From Nitrospinota bacterium (GTDB lineage Bacteria; Tectomicrobia; Entotheonellia; J063), in the NCBI GenBank assembly GCA_003696125.1, contig RFHZ01000055.1:1-6604 (forward strand): a stretch of DNA of 6,604 nucleotides, written 5' to 3'. The notes under the pieces were generated by a model. The model saw nothing but the letters and a program-made list of their open reading frames with translations, was not told where the DNA came from and did no database searches. The position numbers and the translations under genes were made by a program. This document shows positions 5,430 through 6,604 of the stretch, piece by piece (within the stretch, counting starts at the first letter, position 1; each line of letters starts with the position of its first letter).

Positions 5430-6604
5430 ATGACACAGGAAGACCTGGCGCGAGAAGTGTTGGCCGAGGTTTCCCAGGCCAAGCTGATGGAGTATACGGA
5501 GACCATTGCCCAGTGGATTCGACTCTCCGGGAGCCCGGAAGAACGTAAGGCCTTTGATTATGTCCAGCAGGAACTGGACCGGTACGGTTTTACCACCCAT
5601 CTCTATGAACCTGAAGCCTACATCAGCCTGCCGGAAGAGGCGAGACTCCAGGTGCTCTCCCCGGAACAACGGGAGATCAGGGCCATCACCCACTCCTTTT
5701 CCCTCTCCACCCCACCGGAGGGGATGGAGGGGGAGCTGGTGTACCAGACCTATCCGCTCTCTCCCCCGGAGAAAGGGGTGGATGTGTCGGGAAAGGTGGT
5801 GCTGCAGGATGGACGGGTCATGCCGGTCAAGGTGCTGGAGGCGGAGAAAGGGGGGGCGATCGCCCAGATCCATATCAGTGGTGAACACCTCCATGAGATG
5901 ATCGCTTCACCGGTATGGGGTACCCCTACGCCGGAGACCGCTTCCCTGCTTCCCCACTCCCCGATCATCTCCATCCTCTCCCGGGATGGAGATTACCTCA
6001 AGGAACTCCTGCGCAAGGGACCGGTCCGGGTTCGACTCTCTACCAAGACCTGGACCGGCTGGCGAAACATCCCGGTGCTGATCGCCGACCTGCCGGGTCA
6101 GATCGAAGCGGACACGTTTGTGATGTTCAGCGGACACATCGATTCCTGGTATTACGGAGCCATGGACAACGGCACGGCCAATGCCACCATGCTCGAAGTG
6201 GGACGGATCTTGGCCGGACACCGCCAGGCCTTGCGGCGTGGACTGCGCCTGGCTTTCTGGTCCGGCCACTCGCATGGCCGGTACGCCGGTTCCACCTGGT
6301 ACGCCGACACTTTCTGGGAAGAGCTGCATGACCGCTGTGTGGCCCATGTCAATGTCGATTCGGTCGGAGCCAAAGGGGCGACCATCCTCTCTGAAGCCTG
6401 CACCATGGCCGAGATGCGTGATTTCGCTTCTGCCATCATCGCCGAGCAGACCGGCCAGACCCTCTCAGGGAGACGCTTTGGCCGGGCCGGTGACCAGTCC
6501 TTCTGGGGATGTGGCATCCCCTCCCTCTTCATGTCCCTCTCCGAGCAACCCCCGGATAACTCCGAGGCGGCCCGGGCCTTTGCCCTCCTCACCGGTGGAC
6601 CTCC
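5430..6604 (+). CDS. M28-like zinc-dependent peptidase/amidohydrolase with PA-like insert (3' end outside window)
   Basis: ATG 5430 follows the importer gene by 22 nt with AAGGAGG (5416-5422) 7 nt upstream, so it is almost certainly cotranscribed. The frame stays open to the window end (391 residues seen). No signal peptide is visible (polar MTQEDLAREV start), so it should be cytosolic. Residues about 95-205 resemble a protease-associated (PA) domain: VDVSGKVVLQDG from 117 and PIISILSRDG from 178. From about 220 the M28 catalytic fold appears: GHIDS with metal ligand H236, AMDNGT with D246, NVDSVG with D310 and GDQSFWGCGIPS from 354. The place where M28 enzymes normally have the catalytic and metal-binding Glu-Glu pair reads GHSHGRYAGS (279-288), with Ser281-His282 instead. 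The last His ligand lies beyond the window. It would hydrolyse a peptide or amide bond in an imported compound, or have lost classic peptidase activity; the substrate is unknown. Confidence 0.85.
   Translation, partial: MTQEDLAREVLAEVSQAKLMEYTETIAQWIRLSGSPEERKAFDYVQQELDRYGFTTHLYEPEAYISLPEEARLQVLSPEQREIRAITHSFSLSTPPEGMEGELVYQTYPLSPPEKGVDVSGKVVLQDGRVMPVKVLEAEKGGAIAQIHISGEHLHEMIASPVWGTPTPETASLLPHSPIISILSRDGDYLKELLRKGPVRVRLSTKTWTGWRNIPVLIADLPGQIEADTFVMFSGHIDSWYYGAMDNGTANATMLEVGRILAGHRQALRRGLRLAFWSGHSHGRYAGSTWYADTFWEELHDRCVAHVNVDSVGAKGATILSEACTMAEMRDFASAIIAEQTGQTLSGRRFGRAGDQSFWGCGIPSLFMSLSEQPPDNSEAARAFALLTGGP

Noticed and set aside
1-6604. CRISPR array, tRNA, rRNA, insertion sequence or long repeats
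   Set aside because: No regularly spaced repeats, clover-leaf sequence, transposase-like frame or long inverted or direct repeats were seen on reading the window.

Overview
The window reads as one direction of transcription (+ strand) in a moderately GC-rich bacterium. The gene types (a Tat-exported solute-binding protein, a HAAT/Liv-type importer, AAGGAGG ribosome-binding sites and a consensus sigma-70-type promoter) point to a free-living heterotroph such as a member of Desulfobacterota or a related environmental proteobacterium-like lineage. No taxonomic marker is present, so the lineage is a guess.

Layout. (1) Positions 1-409: the C-terminal end of a thiamine-diphosphate-dependent enzyme of the acetolactate synthase-like family. 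(2) 410-626: a gap holding a near-consensus promoter (TTGACA, 17 nt, TATAGT; 517-545) and a strong ribosome-binding site. (3) 627-1904: a Tat-exported LivK-like solute-binding protein. (4) 1905-1988: a spacer that can form a 9-bp stem-loop, probably an attenuator or processing site. (5) 1989-2862: livH, the first membrane subunit, split over two frames by one extra base near 2281-2283. (6) 2846-5407: an 853-residue protein that joins the second permease (LivM) and both ATPases (LivG and LivF) in one chain. (7) 5430-6604: the start of a cytosolic M28-like metallohydrolase with an inserted PA-like domain and a changed active-site motif, running off the window end.

How the genes fit together. 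Genes 3-7 look like one operon driven from 517-545. The binding protein captures a solute in the periplasm. LivH plus the LivM-LivG-LivF fusion would import it using ATP. The hydrolase, which has no signal peptide, could act on the imported compound inside the cell. The upstream TPP enzyme may serve the same catabolic theme but has its own transcript start. The substrate cannot be read from the sequence; amino acids, amides or small amino-acid conjugates are the family-level expectation.

The most notable points are the three-way LivM-LivG-LivF fusion, the frameshift in livH, the replacement of the usual Glu-Glu pair in the M28 motif by Ser-His, and the hairpin between the binding-protein gene and livH, whose loop carries a strong Shine-Dalgarno sequence and possibly a leucine-rich leader frame.
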